From: Nitrospirillum iridis
Lineage (GTDB): Bacteria; Pseudomonadota; Alphaproteobacteria; Azospirillales; Azospirillaceae
Assembly (NCBI RefSeq): GCF_014205765.1
Contig: NZ_JACIIZ010000005.1
Location: 260,837-324,836 of the forward strand
Length of the DNA stretch: 64,000 bases
Direction of reading: 5' to 3'
The translations under genes and the position numbers were made by a program. Under the pieces are notes generated by a model, which worked only from the letters and a program-made list of their open reading frames with translations, had not been told where the DNA came from and did not search any database. Positions 25,732 through 36,078 of the stretch are shown one piece after another; position 1 is the first letter of the stretch, and each line of letters starts with the position of its first letter.

Positions 25732-27417
25732 TCAGTGGCCGGCGTCGGGGTTGGCGTCCGCCTTGGGCTCGCTCTGCGCGGGCGCCTCAGCAGGCGTTTC
25801 AGGAGTGGACGGCTCCGCGGCATGTTCGGTGCCCGGCGTCTCGGTCGTCGCCGGATGCGCCGACATGGTCTCGGCATTGGCCGCCGGGATGAAGGACGAG
25901 GCGGGGTTGGCGGTCGGCGGGGTCAGCCCCTCGGCCGCCAGGGCCTCGCGGTGATGCGCCAGGACATGGTCCAGCGACGTGGCGTACACGGCGCTGAAGC
26001 TCTTCGGGTAAACACCCATCATGATGACGACGGCGATCAGCGGCGCGAAGTAGATGATCTCCTTCGCGTTCAGATCGGGCATGGCCATCACGTCCGCCTT
26101 CTCCAGCTTGCCGTAGAACAGCTTGCGATAGAGCAGCAGCATGTAGGCGGCGCCGAAGACCAAGCCGGTGGAGGCGAACAGGCCCACCCAGGTGTTGGCC
26201 TCGTAAGCGCCCAGCATCGACAGGAATTCACCGACGAAACCCGAAGTGCCGGGCAGGCCGACCGAGGCCAGCATGAACAGCATGAACACCACGGCGTACT
26301 TGGGCATGTTGTGCGCCATGCCGCCGTAACGGGCGATCTCACGGGTGTGCAGGCGGTTGTAGACCACGCCGATGCAGAGGAAGAGGGCCGCCGACACCAC
26401 GGTGTGCGACAGCATCTGGAACATGGCGCCGTCCAAGCCCTGGGCGTTGGCGGAGAAGATGCCCATGCTGACGTAACCCATGTGGGCCACGGAGGAATAG
26501 GCGATCATCTTCTTCATGTCGGTCTGCGCCAGCGCCACCAGCGAGGTGTAGATGATGGCGACGACCGACATCACGAACACCAGGGTGGTGTAGGTGGCGG
26601 AGCCGATGGGCAGCATCTGCAGGTTGGCACGGATCAGGCCGTAGCCGCCCATCTTCAGCATGACGCCGGCCAGCATGACGGAGCCGGCGGTCGGCGCCTC
26701 CACGTGGGCGAAGGGCAGCCAGGTGTGGAAGGGCCACATCGGTGTCTTCACCGCGAAGGCGGCGAAGAAGGCCAGCCACAGGATCTTCTGCATGGACGGG
26801 TCGAAGGTGTGGTCCAGCATCACCCGCATGTCCATCGTGCCGACCTGCAGATACATGGCGACGATGGCCAGCAGCATCAGGACGGAACCGATGAAGGTGT
26901 AGATGAAGAACTTGTAGGCGGCGTAGATGCGGCCAGGACCACCCCACACGCCGATCATCAGGAACATCGGCAGCAGGACACCTTCGAAGAAGATGTAGAA
27001 CAGGATGAAGTCCAGCGCCGTGAACATGCCGACCAGCATGGTCTCCAGCAGCAGGAGCGACATCATGAACTCCTTCACCCGCTTCTCGACGCTGTCCCAG
27101 GAGGCCAGCACGCAGATGGGGGTGAGGAAGGTCGAGGCCAGCACGAACCAGACGGAAATGCCGTCCACGCCGCGCAGGTACTGGATGCCCAGGGCCGGGA
27201 TCCAGCTGTGCTCCTCCACCAACTGGAAACCAGCGCTGGCGGGGTCGAACTTCATCAGGATGGCTAGAGAAACGAGGAAGGTGATGAGCGACGTCGCGAG
27301 GGCGATCACCTTCGCGTTGCGCGCCACGGCCTGTTCTTCGCCGCGCACCAGCAGGATGAGTAGGGCGCCAATCGACGGAAGGAACGTCGTCAGCGACAGG
27401 ATCGGCCAATCAGCCAT
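25732..27417 (-). CDS. nuoM: NADH-quinone oxidoreductase subunit M, with long Pro/Ala/Glu tail
   Basis: A 561-residue antiporter-like membrane subunit. Core motifs include FFEGVLLPMFLMIGVWGGPGRIYAAYKF, KTPMWPFHTWLPFAHVEAPTAGSVMLAG and DMKKMIAYSSVAHMGYVSMG. The usual ~500-residue core ends near residue 500. After it comes a hydrophilic tail of about 55-60 residues rich in Pro, Ala, Glu and Thr, which is not part of the standard fold. It starts 19 bases after nuoL. Confidence 0.97.
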   Translation of the reverse strand: MADWPILSLTTFLPSIGALLILLVRGEEQAVARNAKVIALATSLITFLVSLAILMKFDPASAGFQLVEEHSWIPALGIQYLRGVDGISVWFVLASTFLTPICVLASWDSVEKRVKEFMMSLLLLETMLVGMFTALDFILFYIFFEGVLLPMFLMIGVWGGPGRIYAAYKFFIYTFIGSVLMLLAIVAMYLQVGTMDMRVMLDHTFDPSMQKILWLAFFAAFAVKTPMWPFHTWLPFAHVEAPTAGSVMLAGVMLKMGGYGLIRANLQMLPIGSATYTTLVFVMSVVAIIYTSLVALAQTDMKKMIAYSSVAHMGYVSMGIFSANAQGLDGAMFQMLSHTVVSAALFLCIGVVYNRLHTREIARYGGMAHNMPKYAVVFMLFMLASVGLPGTSGFVGEFLSMLGAYEANTWVGLFASTGLVFGAAYMLLLYRKLFYGKLEKADVMAMPDLNAKEIIYFAPLIAVVIMMGVYPKSFSAVYATSLDHVLAHHREALAAEGLTPPTANPASSFIPAANAETMSAHPATTETPGTEHAAEPSTPETPAEAPAQSEPKADANPDAGH

Positions 27418-27436
27418 CTTATATGCCTCGTCCTGC

Positions 27437-29383
27437 TCAGGGCTTGAAGTAGAACCAGCCGACCAGCGCGACCACGCCGATCACCATGGCGAATGCGTAA
27501 TGGTAGACGTAACCCGACTGCAGACGACTGACGCCGCCGGCGATCCCCCGGGTGGTCTTGGCGACGCCATCGGGGCCCAAGCCGTCGATGATGGCGCCGT
27601 CGCCGCCCTTCCACAGACCGTACCCAAGGAGTTGGGCCGGCTTGACGAACAGGGCGTTGTAGATCTGATCGAAGAAGTACTTGTTGAAGACCAGCGTGTG
27701 CAGCGGCTTCACCACGCGGGTGAAGGTGGCCGGGATGCCGGGCACGAACATGTAGCAGACATAGGCCAAGCCGATGCCGGTCAAACCGACGAGCAGCGGC
27801 AGGACACCCACCCACTCCGGCCCCTCATGGGCGGCGTGGATGCTGTCATGGGCATGCAGCACCTGGATGGCGCCACGCCAGAACTCGGCGCGAGCCTCGT
27901 GACCGACGAACCACTCGTAGCCGCCGATACCGGCGACCAGGGCACCCAGGGCCAACACCGTCAGCGGACCGGTCATGACCACCGGGCTTTCATGCACGTG
28001 GTCCATGACATCCTTGGTGGCGCGCGGCTTGCCGTGGAAGGTCAGGATCAGCAGGCGCCAGGAGTAGAAGGCGGTCATGAAGGCGGCGGCGATGCCCAGC
28101 CAGTAGGCGAAGTGGCCCACCGCGGTGCCGGAGCCGTAGGCTGCCTCCAGGATGATGTCCTTGGAGTAGAAGCCGGCGAAGCCATAGACACCGGGGATGC
28201 CGACACCGGCCAGGGCCAGGTTGCCGATCCACATCACCGCGTAGGTGAAGGGGATGAGCTTCCAGATGCCGCCCATCTTGCGCATGTCCTGCTCACCCGA
28301 CATGGCGTGGATGACGGAACCGGCGCCCAGGAACAGCAGGGCCTTGAAGAAGGCGTGGGTCATCAGGTGGAAGATGGCAGCCTGATAGGCCGACACGCCG
28401 ATGGCGAAGAACATGTAGCCCAGCTGGCTCATCGTCGAATAGGCGATGACGCGCTTGATGTCGAACTGGGTCATGCCGATCGTCGCGGCGACGAAGGCGG
28501 TGAGCGCGCCCACCACCGTCACCACGGCCAGGGCCGTGGGGGCGTATTCGAACACCGGGCTCATGCGGGCCAGCATGAAGACGCCGGCGGTGACCATGGT
28601 GGCGGCGTGGATGAGGGCCGAGACCGGGGTCGGGCCTTCCATCGCGTCCGGCAGCCAGGTGTGCAGGCCCAGCTGGGCCGACTTGCCCATGGCGCCGACG
28701 AACAGCAGCAGGCAGGCGCAGTCCAGCGCCGACACGTTCCAGCCCAGGAAGTTGAAGGTAGCGTGCGCCTGCGAGGCGGCGGCGGCGAAGATGGGCTTGA
28801 ACTCGACCGTGCCGAAGATGACGAACACGGTGAAGATGCCCAGCGCGAAGCCGAAGTCGCCCACGCGGTTCACCAGAAACGCCTTCATCGAGGCGTCATT
28901 GGCGCTCTTCTTCTCGAACCAGAAGTTGATCAGCAGGTAGGAGGCGACACCGACGCCCTCCCAGCCGAAGAACATCTGCAGCAGGTTGTCCGACGTCACC
29001 AGCATGAGCATCATGAAGGTGAACAGGCTGAGGTAGGACATGAACCGCGGCTTGTCCGGGTCATGGCTCATGTAGCCGACGGAGTAGATGTGCACCATGG
29101 TCGACACGCCGTTGACCACGATCAGCATGACCGCCGTCAGGGTATCGACGCGCAGGGCCCAATCAACGTGGAAGGCGCCGCTGGCCACCCAGTTGGCCAA
29201 GGTGACGATCTGGGCGTGACCATTGATGGCCACATCAATGAACAGATGGATGGACAGCCCCAAGGCCACCAGCATGGCGGCGCATGTGACGAACTGCGAG
29301 CCCCGGTCCCCAATGCGCCGGCCAAAAAAGCCAGCGATGAAGGACGCCAGAAGCGGCAGGAAGATTGCTGCGATAACGGCCAT
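27437..29383 (-). CDS. nuoL: NADH-quinone oxidoreductase subunit L
   Basis: A 648-residue antiporter-like subunit with the long lateral helix at its C-terminus. Motifs: SVGYMSHDPDKPRFMSYLSLFTFMM, FFGWEGVGVASYLLINFW (with the pumping Glu) and STMSQLGYMFFAIGVSAYQAAIFHLMTHAFFKALLFLGAGSVIHAM. ATG 29383 is preferred because AAAGG lies 10 bases upstream; a TTG at 29392 that overlaps the nuoK stop is possible. The pair K-L is coupled or nearly so. Confidence 0.97.
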   Translation of the reverse strand: MAVIAAIFLPLLASFIAGFFGRRIGDRGSQFVTCAAMLVALGLSIHLFIDVAINGHAQIVTLANWVASGAFHVDWALRVDTLTAVMLIVVNGVSTMVHIYSVGYMSHDPDKPRFMSYLSLFTFMMLMLVTSDNLLQMFFGWEGVGVASYLLINFWFEKKSANDASMKAFLVNRVGDFGFALGIFTVFVIFGTVEFKPIFAAAASQAHATFNFLGWNVSALDCACLLLFVGAMGKSAQLGLHTWLPDAMEGPTPVSALIHAATMVTAGVFMLARMSPVFEYAPTALAVVTVVGALTAFVAATIGMTQFDIKRVIAYSTMSQLGYMFFAIGVSAYQAAIFHLMTHAFFKALLFLGAGSVIHAMSGEQDMRKMGGIWKLIPFTYAVMWIGNLALAGVGIPGVYGFAGFYSKDIILEAAYGSGTAVGHFAYWLGIAAAFMTAFYSWRLLILTFHGKPRATKDVMDHVHESPVVMTGPLTVLALGALVAGIGGYEWFVGHEARAEFWRGAIQVLHAHDSIHAAHEGPEWVGVLPLLVGLTGIGLAYVCYMFVPGIPATFTRVVKPLHTLVFNKYFFDQIYNALFVKPAQLLGYGLWKGGDGAIIDGLGPDGVAKTTRGIAGGVSRLQSGYVYHYAFAMVIGVVALVGWFYFKP

Positions 29384-29388
29384 GGCGC

Positions 29389-29709
29389 TCAACCTTTCAT
29401 CAGGTTGATGTCCTCAACCGCGATCGAGCCACGGTTGCGGAAGTAGATGACAAGGATGGCGAGGCCGATCGCGGCCTCAGCCGCCGCCACGGTCAGGATG
29501 AACAGGGCGAAGACCTGTCCCACGAGATCGTGCAGGAAGACCGAGAAGGCGACGAGGTTGATGTTGACGGCGAGCAGGATAAGCTCGATCGACATCAGGA
29601 TGATGATGACGTTGCGGCGGTTCAGGAAAATGCCGAACACGCCCAGGATGAACAGGATGGCCGCCACCGACAGGTAGTGGCCCAGACCGATATCCATCAT
29701 GTTTTCCAT
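29389..29709 (-). CDS. nuoK: NADH-quinone oxidoreductase subunit K
   Basis: A 106-residue subunit with three membrane helices in the proton-translocating arm. It reads [48 protein letters not shown], with the conserved Glu in helix 2 (SIELILL) and a second Glu in helix 3 (AAAEAAIGL). ATG 29709 uses the GGAGGG ribosome site at the end of nuoJ; a second ATG four codons later is also possible. Confidence 0.96.
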   Translation of the reverse strand: MENMMDIGLGHYLSVAAILFILGVFGIFLNRRNVIIILMSIELILLAVNINLVAFSVFLHDLVGQVFALFILTVAAAEAAIGLAILVIYFRNRGSIAVEDINLMKG

Positions 29710-29712
29710 GGC

Positions 29713-30321
29713 TTAGACGCCCTCCCCGGTCTGGACCTTGACCACGGCCACCACGTCCTCGCGGCGGCGGGCGACCTGGTCGGCGATGACCTGGCGACGG
29801 GTGCCCTTGCGCGAGCGCAGAGTCAGCACGATGGCGCCGATCATGGCCACCAGCAGCACCAGGCCGGAGGCCTCGAAGATGTAGGCGTATTGGGTGTAGA
29901 GCAGGTCGCCCAACGCCTGGGCGTTGGTGACGCTTTCCGGCGTGGGGGCCGCGCGGACGCTGTCGGCGGGGCCGGCGTAGACCCAGCCGGAGATCACCAA
30001 CCCCAGTTCCGCCAGGAGCGCCGCCCCGACGGCGAGACCCGCCGGCAGATAGCGCAGGAAGCCCTTGCGCAGTTCCTGGAAGTTGATGTCCAGCATCATG
30101 ACGACGAACAGGAACAACACCGCCACGGCGCCGACGTAGACGATGACCAGGATCATCGCCACGAATTCCGCCCCGATCAGGACGAACAGGCCGGCCGCGT
30201 TGAAGAAGGCCAGGATCAGGAACAGGACGGAGTGCACCGGGTTGCGCGCCGTGACCACCAGCATGCCGGCCAGCACCAGCACGGCGGCGAACAGATAGAA
30301 GGCGAGAGCGGGCAATATCAT
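29713..30321 (-). CDS. nuoJ: NADH-quinone oxidoreductase subunit J
   Basis: A 202-residue membrane subunit with five helices. Conserved: ARNPVHSVLFLILAFFNAAGLFVLIGAEFVAMILVIVYVGAVAVLFLFVVMMLDIN, including the helix-3 region with the pi-bulge involved in coupling. It is separated from nuoI by 159 bases, unusually wide for this operon, and from nuoK by 3 bases. Confidence 0.96.
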   Translation of the reverse strand: MILPALAFYLFAAVLVLAGMLVVTARNPVHSVLFLILAFFNAAGLFVLIGAEFVAMILVIVYVGAVAVLFLFVVMMLDINFQELRKGFLRYLPAGLAVGAALLAELGLVISGWVYAGPADSVRAAPTPESVTNAQALGDLLYTQYAYIFEASGLVLLVAMIGAIVLTLRSRKGTRRQVIADQVARRREDVVAVVKVQTGEGV

Positions 30322-30480
30322 TGGCGGCTCTCCTTCCGGTGCGGGTTGCGGACGTTGGCGATCAAGATTTCTCTCCGGTAACCGGGCCCAGTCTCTGGGT
30401 CACTGGCTCTGGGTAGGGGCGTGGGCGGTGCCACGCACGGGCGTCACGGGCTTAGACGTCAAAAGGCTTTGAACAGGCGA
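30322..30480 (-). other. nuoI-nuoJ intercistronic spacer
   Basis: Gene-free 159 bases within the nuo transcript. Only a short hairpin (GCGTGG/CCACGC, 30419-30436) was seen. No promoter was recognised. Confidence 0.5.
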
Positions 30481-30969
30481 TCAGCGGTAGGGGGCGTCCG
30501 CGGCGATGTTGGCCGCCAGCAGGGGTTCCCACCGGTCGCCGTTCGCCAGCAGCTTTTCCTTGTTGTAGAAAAGCTCCTCACGCGTCTCGGTGGCGTACTC
30601 GATGTTCGGCCCCTCGACGATGGCGTCCACCGGGCAAGCCTCCTGGCAGAGACCGCAGTAGATGCACTTGGTCATGTCGATATCGTACCGGGTGGTCCGC
30701 CGCGAGCCGTCGTCGCGCGGTTCCGCCTCGATGGTGATGGCCAGGGCCGGGCACACCGCCTCGCACAGCTTGCAGGCGATGCAGCGCTCTTCCCCATTGG
30801 GATAGCGGCGCAGCGCATGTTCGCCGCGGAAGCGGGGGCTCACGGGGCTGCGCTCATACGGGTAGTTGAGCGTCACCCGGGACTTGAACATGTAGCTGAG
30901 CGTCAGGGCGAACCCCTTCACCAGCTCGGTCATGAACAGGCCGCGCGCCGTGCGGTCGAGCCAGGCCAT
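30481..30969 (-). CDS. nuoI: NADH-quinone oxidoreductase subunit I
   Basis: A 162-residue peripheral subunit carrying clusters N6a and N6b between the hydrophilic arm and the quinone site. Two CxxCxxCxxxCP motifs are intact: Cys63/66/69/73 ([12 protein letters not shown]) and Cys102/105/108/112 ([12 protein letters not shown]). The N-terminus ([21 protein letters not shown]) is typical of bacterial NuoI. Gaps on both sides contain stable hairpins. Confidence 0.97.
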   Translation of the reverse strand: MAWLDRTARGLFMTELVKGFALTLSYMFKSRVTLNYPYERSPVSPRFRGEHALRRYPNGEERCIACKLCEAVCPALAITIEAEPRDDGSRRTTRYDIDMTKCIYCGLCQEACPVDAIVEGPNIEYATETREELFYNKEKLLANGDRWEPLLAANIAADAPYR

Positions 30970-30990
30970 GTCGTCACCTCATTCCTTGAT

Positions 30991-31058
30991 GCGGGGGGCG
31001 GCTCCCCCCGCGGTCACAAGTCAGAACTCGATACGTCCCCGCGCGCGGACGCGCGGGG
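30991..31058 (-). repeat. Two GC hairpins between nuoH and nuoI
   Basis: Hairpin 1: perfect 8-bp stem 30991-30998/31004-31011. Hairpin 2: perfect 8-bp stem 31037-31044/31051-31058. Neither has a U-tract on the minus strand, so mRNA processing or stabilising elements are more likely than terminators. Confidence 0.6.
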
Positions 31059-31066
31059 CGGCATCC

Positions 31067-32080
31067 TCAGTGCGGCACCTTGTCGAAGTAGACCAGGAAG
31101 CCGGCGGTGAGGATCACCCAGATCAGCGAGAACGGCAGGAAGACTTTCCAGCCCAGGCGCATCAGCTGGTCGTAACGGTAGCGGGGCAGCGTGCCGCGCA
31201 CCCAGATGAACACGAACATCAGCAGGCAGATCTTGATGATCAGGTTCAACGGACCGGGGATGAAGCCCAGCAGGGGGAACGGCTGCCAGCCCCCGAGGAA
31301 CAGCACGGAGGTCATGCCGCTCATCAGGATCATGTTGATGTATTCGCCCAGGAAGAACAGGGCGAAGGCCATGGCCGAATACTCGGTGTGGAAACCGCCG
31401 ACCAGTTCGGACTCGCCTTCCGGCAGGTCGAAGGGGGCGCGGTTGGTTTCCGCCAGCGCCGAGATGAAGAACACCACGAACATGGGGAACAGCGGGATGC
31501 AGAACCACAGGCCCGACTGCGCCCGGACGATGTCCGACAGGTTCAGGGAACCGACGCACAGCAGCACGCTGATGATGACGAAGCCGATGGAGACTTCGTA
31601 GCTGACCATCTGTGCGGCGGAGCGCAAGCCACCGAGGAAGGCGTACTTCGAGTTGGACGCCCAGCCCGACATGATGATGCCGTAGACACCCAGCGAGCTG
31701 ATGGCGAAGAGGTAAAGCACGCCGACATTGATGTCGGCCAGCACCAGCCCCTCACCGAAGGGGATGACCGCCCAGGCGACCAGCGCCAGGATGAAGGTCA
31801 ACATGGGCGCGATCAGGAAGACGGCGCGGTTGGCGCCGGCCGGGATGATCGTTTCCTTGGTCAGCAGCTTCAAGCCGTCGGCGAACGGCTGCAGGAGACC
31901 GAAGGGACCCACCAGGATGGGGCCCTGGCGCAGCTGGATGGCGGCCAGCACCTTGCGTTCCATGTAGGTCATCATGGCCATCGCGATCAGCAACGGCACC
32001 GTGATCACAAGGATCTTCAGGACGATCGCCACCAGGGTGCCGACCGGCGTCCCCAGATGGGCAATGAGGAAATCAGCCAT
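31067..32080 (-). CDS. nuoH: NADH-quinone oxidoreductase subunit H
   Basis: A 337-residue membrane subunit that forms much of the quinone chamber. Motifs: [65 protein letters not shown] and [36 protein letters not shown] 32080 is chosen: it overlaps the nuoG stop by eight bases and has GAGAGGA upstream; seven extra residues upstream are unlikely. Confidence 0.97.
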   Translation of the reverse strand: MADFLIAHLGTPVGTLVAIVLKILVITVPLLIAMAMMTYMERKVLAAIQLRQGPILVGPFGLLQPFADGLKLLTKETIIPAGANRAVFLIAPMLTFILALVAWAVIPFGEGLVLADINVGVLYLFAISSLGVYGIIMSGWASNSKYAFLGGLRSAAQMVSYEVSIGFVIISVLLCVGSLNLSDIVRAQSGLWFCIPLFPMFVVFFISALAETNRAPFDLPEGESELVGGFHTEYSAMAFALFFLGEYINMILMSGMTSVLFLGGWQPFPLLGFIPGPLNLIIKICLLMFVFIWVRGTLPRYRYDQLMRLGWKVFLPFSLIWVILTAGFLVYFDKVPH

Positions 32081-34139
32081 GGGTCCCGGTCCTCTCGGCA
32101 ACGGCGGGCGACACGAAGGCCTCCGTGCATTCGGCCATGGTGGCCGAGGCGCGGCTGATCGCGTCGGTCATGTAGAAATTCTCAACCGGCAGGGTGAAGG
32201 GCGCGGCGGCCACGTCACCGGCGGTGCCGAAGGCCCCCCAGGCGGCCGGCGTCACGCGGTCGATCTGGGCGAACGCCGGGTTGGCATCGGCCAGCCGCTT
32301 GCGCAGCTGCTGCAGGGTGTCATAGGGCAGGGGCTTGCCCAGGGCGCCGGACAGGGCGCGGATGATCTTCCAATCCTCGCGCGCCTCGCCCACCGGGAAG
32401 GTGGCCTGGCGGGTATGCTGGGCGCGGCCCTCGGTGTTGACGTAGGTCGCGTTCTTCTCGGTGTAGGCGGCACCCGGCAGGATGACGTCGGCGCGATGGG
32501 CGCCCCGGTCACCGTGGTGCCCCTGGTAGATCACGAAGGCGCGGCCGAAGTTCTGGGCGTCGATCTCGTCGGCGCCCAGCAGGTAGACCACCTCGACCTC
32601 GCCCTTGCGGGCGCCGTCGAGGATACCGGCCAAGTCGCGGCCGCCCGCGGCGGGCAGGAAGCCCAGGTCCAGGGCGCCGACGCGCGAGGCGGCGCGGTGC
32701 AGGACGTTGAAGCCGTTCCAATCCTCACGCACCAGGCCGCAGGCCTCGGCCACCGCGCGGGCCGCCGCCCAGACGGCGGCGCCATCCGGCCGGGCGAGCG
32801 CGCCGGAGCCCAGGATCAGCAGCGGCTTCTTGGCGGCCTTCAGCGTGGCGGCGTAGGGGTGGCTGCCGTCGGCGATGGCGTTCAGCACCGTGGCGTCGTT
32901 GCCCAGATGCTCGATCGGGAAGGTCAGGTCGACGCGCGGGCCCAGCACGGTGACGGTCAGACCGCCCTGCAGGTAGCGCTTGCGGATGCGGGCGTTGACC
33001 AGACTGCCTTCCCAGCGCGGGTTGGTGCCGATCAGCAGGACATGGTCCGCCTGCTCGATACCGGCGATGGTGCTGTTGAAGATGTAGCCGGCGCGGCTGG
33101 CCGCGTCGATGGCGCTGCCGTCCTGGCGGCTTTCCAGGCTCTTCACCCCCATGCCGCCCAGCAGGTCCTTCAGGGCCAGCAGGCTTTCGGCGTCGGCCAG
33201 GTCGCCGGCGATGGCGGCCACCTTCTCCGGCGCGGCACCCTTGAGCTTGGACGCGGTCAGGGCCAAGGCTTCTTCCCACGAGGCGGCGCGCAGCTTGCCG
33301 TTCTCGCGGATGTAGGGGCGGTCCAGGCGCTGACGCTTCAGACCGTCATGGGCGTAGCGCGTCTTGTCGCTGATCCATTCCTCGTTCACCGCCTCGTTCA
33401 GGCGGGGCAGGATGCGCAGCACTTCGCCGCCGCGGGTGTCGATGCGGATGTTGGAACCGACGGCGTCCAGCACGTCGACCGATTCCGTCTTGCGCAGTTC
33501 CCAGGGGCGGGCGGTGTAGGCGTAGGGCTTGGAGGTCAGGGCGCCCACCGGGCAGACGTCCACCAGGTTGCCCGACAGCTCGGAGGAGACGGCGGCCTCG
33601 ACGTAGGTGCCGATCTCCATATGCTCACCACGGCCGGTGGCGCCCATCACCGACACGCCCGCGATCTCGTCGCTGAAGCGGATACAGCGCGTGCAATGGA
33701 TGCAGCGCGTCATGATGGTCTTGATCAGCGGGCCGAGGTTCTTGTCCTTGACCGCGCGCTTCTCTTCGCCATAGCGGCCGCGGTCGAAGCCGTAGCCGAC
33801 CGCCTGGTCCTGCAGGTCGCACTCGCCGCCCTGGTCACAGATGGGGCAGTCCAGCGGGTGGTTGATGAGCAGGAACTCCATCACCCCCTTGCGCGCCTTG
33901 TGCACGGTGTCGGTGTCGGTCTTGATCACCATGCCTTCGCCGCAGGGCATGGCGCAGCTGGCGATGGGCTTGGGCGCCTTCTCCATCTCCACCAGGCACA
34001 TGCGGCAGTTGGCCGGGACCGACAGCTTCTCATGATAGCAGAAGCGCGGAACCTCGATGCCCAGCTGCTCGCAGGCCTGCAGCACGGAGGTGCCAGGCGC
34101 CACTTCAAGCTCGATACCGTCGATGGTCAGTTTCGGCAT
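32073..34139 (-). CDS. nuoG: NADH-quinone oxidoreductase subunit G
   Basis: A 688-residue iron-sulfur subunit. The N-terminal 2Fe-2S domain has Cys34, 45, 48 and 62 ([16 protein letters not shown]). It is followed by the His/Cys cluster ([18 protein letters not shown]) and two 4Fe-4S sites near [17 protein letters not shown], then a molybdopterin-oxidoreductase-like domain without cofactor. Length is as in mitochondrial-type complex I. Confidence 0.97.
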   Translation of the reverse strand: MPKLTIDGIELEVAPGTSVLQACEQLGIEVPRFCYHEKLSVPANCRMCLVEMEKAPKPIASCAMPCGEGMVIKTDTDTVHKARKGVMEFLLINHPLDCPICDQGGECDLQDQAVGYGFDRGRYGEEKRAVKDKNLGPLIKTIMTRCIHCTRCIRFSDEIAGVSVMGATGRGEHMEIGTYVEAAVSSELSGNLVDVCPVGALTSKPYAYTARPWELRKTESVDVLDAVGSNIRIDTRGGEVLRILPRLNEAVNEEWISDKTRYAHDGLKRQRLDRPYIRENGKLRAASWEEALALTASKLKGAAPEKVAAIAGDLADAESLLALKDLLGGMGVKSLESRQDGSAIDAASRAGYIFNSTIAGIEQADHVLLIGTNPRWEGSLVNARIRKRYLQGGLTVTVLGPRVDLTFPIEHLGNDATVLNAIADGSHPYAATLKAAKKPLLILGSGALARPDGAAVWAAARAVAEACGLVREDWNGFNVLHRAASRVGALDLGFLPAAGGRDLAGILDGARKGEVEVVYLLGADEIDAQNFGRAFVIYQGHHGDRGAHRADVILPGAAYTEKNATYVNTEGRAQHTRQATFPVGEAREDWKIIRALSGALGKPLPYDTLQQLRKRLADANPAFAQIDRVTPAAWGAFGTAGDVAAAPFTLPVENFYMTDAISRASATMAECTEAFVSPAVAERTGTHG

Positions 34140-34159
34140 GTCTCAAATCCTTCCGCCGC

Positions 34160-35440
34160 TTACTCGGCAGCGATGCTCTGACGGTAGGCGGCGATGCGGG
34201 CTTCCATCTCCGGCCGGAAGTGCCGGATCAGGCCCTGCACCGGCCAAGCGGCGGCGTCACCCAGGGCGCAGATGGTGCGGCCCTCGATCTGCTTGGTCAC
34301 GTCGTACAGCATGTCGATCTCGTCCAGGCGGGCCTGGCCGCGGACCATGCGGTCCATGACGCGGGCCAGCCAACCCGTGCCTTCACGGCACGGCGTGCAC
34401 TGGCCGCAGCTCTCATGCATGTAGAATTTCGACAGGCGGGCGATGGCGCGGACGATGTCGGTGGACTTGTCCATGACGATCACGGCGGCCGTGCCCAGGC
34501 CCGAACCGACCTCACGCAGGCTGTCGAAGTCCATCAGCACGGTGTCGCAGACGCTCTTGGGCATCACCGGCACCGACGACCCGCCGGGGATGATGGCCAG
34601 CAGGTTGTCCCAACCGCCGCGCACGCCGCCGGCGTGACGCTCGATCAGTTCCTTGAGCGGGATGCCCATCTCCTCTTCCACGTTGCACGGCTTGTTCACG
34701 TGGCCGGAGATGCAGAACAGCTTGGTGCCCGCGTTCTTCGGGCGCCCCAGGCCGGCGAACCAGGCGGGGCCGCGCCGCAGGATGGTGGGCACGCCCGCGA
34801 TGCTTTCCACGTTGTTGACCGTGGTCGGGCGGGAGTAGAGGCCGGCGTTGGCGGGGAACGGCGGCTTGTTGCGCGGCTGCCCCTTCTTGCCCTCGATGGA
34901 CTCGATCAGCGCGGTCTCTTCACCGCAGATGTAGGCGCCAGCACCCTTGTGCAGGTAGATGTCGTAGTCGTAGCCGCTGCCGCAGGCGTTTTTGCCGATC
35001 AGGCCGGAGGCGTAGGCCTCGTCGATGGCGACCTGGACGTTGGACGCCTCGCTGTAGAACTCACCACGGATGTAAATGTAGCAGGCGGTGGCGCCGATGG
35101 CGAAACCGGCGATCAGGCAGCCTTCGATCAGCTTGTGCGGATCGTGGCGCAGGATCTCACGGTCCTTGCAGGTGCCAGGCTCGCCCTCGTCGGCGTTGAT
35201 GACCAGGTAGACCGGGCCCTCCACCTTCTTCGGCATGAAGGACCACTTCAGGCCGGTGGAGAAACCGGCGCCGCCGCGGCCGCGCATGCCGGATTCCTTC
35301 ATCTGCTCGATGATGGTGTCGCGGCCCCGGGCCAGGATGTCCTTCGTCCCGTCCCAGTCGCCGCGCTTGCGGGCGGCATCCAGGCGGAAGTCCTCATAGC
35401 CGTAGAGGTTGGTGTAGATGCGGTCTTCGTCGCGCAACAT
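34160..35440 (-). CDS. nuoF: NADH-quinone oxidoreductase subunit F
   Basis: A 426-residue NADH-oxidising subunit with FMN and cluster N3. GRGGAGF at residues 54-60 binds [19 protein letters not shown] and [16 protein letters not shown] form the FMN site. The cluster is [12 protein letters not shown] with Cys345, 348 and 351, plus the Cys in [12 protein letters not shown]. It follows nuoE by 5 bases. Confidence 0.98.
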   Translation of the reverse strand: MLRDEDRIYTNLYGYEDFRLDAARKRGDWDGTKDILARGRDTIIEQMKESGMRGRGGAGFSTGLKWSFMPKKVEGPVYLVINADEGEPGTCKDREILRHDPHKLIEGCLIAGFAIGATACYIYIRGEFYSEASNVQVAIDEAYASGLIGKNACGSGYDYDIYLHKGAGAYICGEETALIESIEGKKGQPRNKPPFPANAGLYSRPTTVNNVESIAGVPTILRRGPAWFAGLGRPKNAGTKLFCISGHVNKPCNVEEEMGIPLKELIERHAGGVRGGWDNLLAIIPGGSSVPVMPKSVCDTVLMDFDSLREVGSGLGTAAVIVMDKSTDIVRAIARLSKFYMHESCGQCTPCREGTGWLARVMDRMVRGQARLDEIDMLYDVTKQIEGRTICALGDAAAWPVQGLIRHFRPEMEARIAAYRQSIAAE

Positions 35441-35445
35441 CGGCC

Positions 35446-36078
35446 TTACTCCTGCGACGCCGGCTTGACGCCGTTACGCTGCGCCATCTCGATCAGGGTC
35501 GTCGGACCGCCGATCGGCGCGGAATTGATGCGGCCGTTCTGCGGGCCGGGCTTGGGCGTTTCGCCCCGGATCAGGGTGTCGAGCAGGGCCTCGGTGGCGG
35601 GGCCATCCAGATCCTCGTAATAGACGTCGTTCAGCGCGATCACCGGGGCGTTGACGCAGGCGCCGGCGCATTCCACCTCAACCACGGTGAACTGGCCGTC
35701 GGCGGTGGTTTCGCCCGGACCGACGCCCAGCTTGCGCTTGCACGCCGCCAGCACCTCATCCGACCCGCGCAGCCAGCAGGGGGTGGTCGTGCAGACCTGC
35801 ACGAAGTGCCTGCCCACCGGCTTCAGGTTGTACATGGTGTAGAAGCTGGCGACCTCGTACACGCGGATGGGCGCCATGCCCAGCATGCCGGCGACATAGT
35901 CCATGGCGGCGCGGGGCAGCCAGTTGTGGTGCTGGCGCTGGGCCAGATCCAGCAAGGGCATCACGGCGCTCGCCTGGCGGCCTTCCGGATATTTGGCGAT
36001 GATCCGCTGGGCCAGGGCCAAGTTGTCGGCGGTGAATTCGAAGGTCGCCGGACCGGCAGGGGTCTCGGAAGCGCTCAT
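35446..36078 (-). CDS. nuoE: NADH-quinone oxidoreductase subunit E
   Basis: A 210-residue subunit with the thioredoxin-like 2Fe-2S domain (cluster N1a). Ligands are Cys96, 101, 137 and 141 in [12 protein letters not shown] and [11 protein letters not shown]. It overlaps the nuoD stop by four bases (ATGA). The C-terminal ~40 residues after the domain are variable. Confidence 0.97.
   Translation of the reverse strand: MSASETPAGPATFEFTADNLALAQRIIAKYPEGRQASAVMPLLDLAQRQHHNWLPRAAMDYVAGMLGMAPIRVYEVASFYTMYNLKPVGRHFVQVCTTTPCWLRGSDEVLAACKRKLGVGPGETTADGQFTVVEVECAGACVNAPVIALNDVYYEDLDGPATEALLDTLIRGETPKPGPQNGRINSAPIGGPTTLIEMAQRNGVKPASQE

Noticed and set aside
24277-27267. A very long open frame of about 996 codons on the plus strand
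   Set aside because: It is antisense to nuoN and nuoM, full of His/Gln/Gly/Asp as expected from the reverse complement of GC-rich membrane-protein codons, with no ribosome site.
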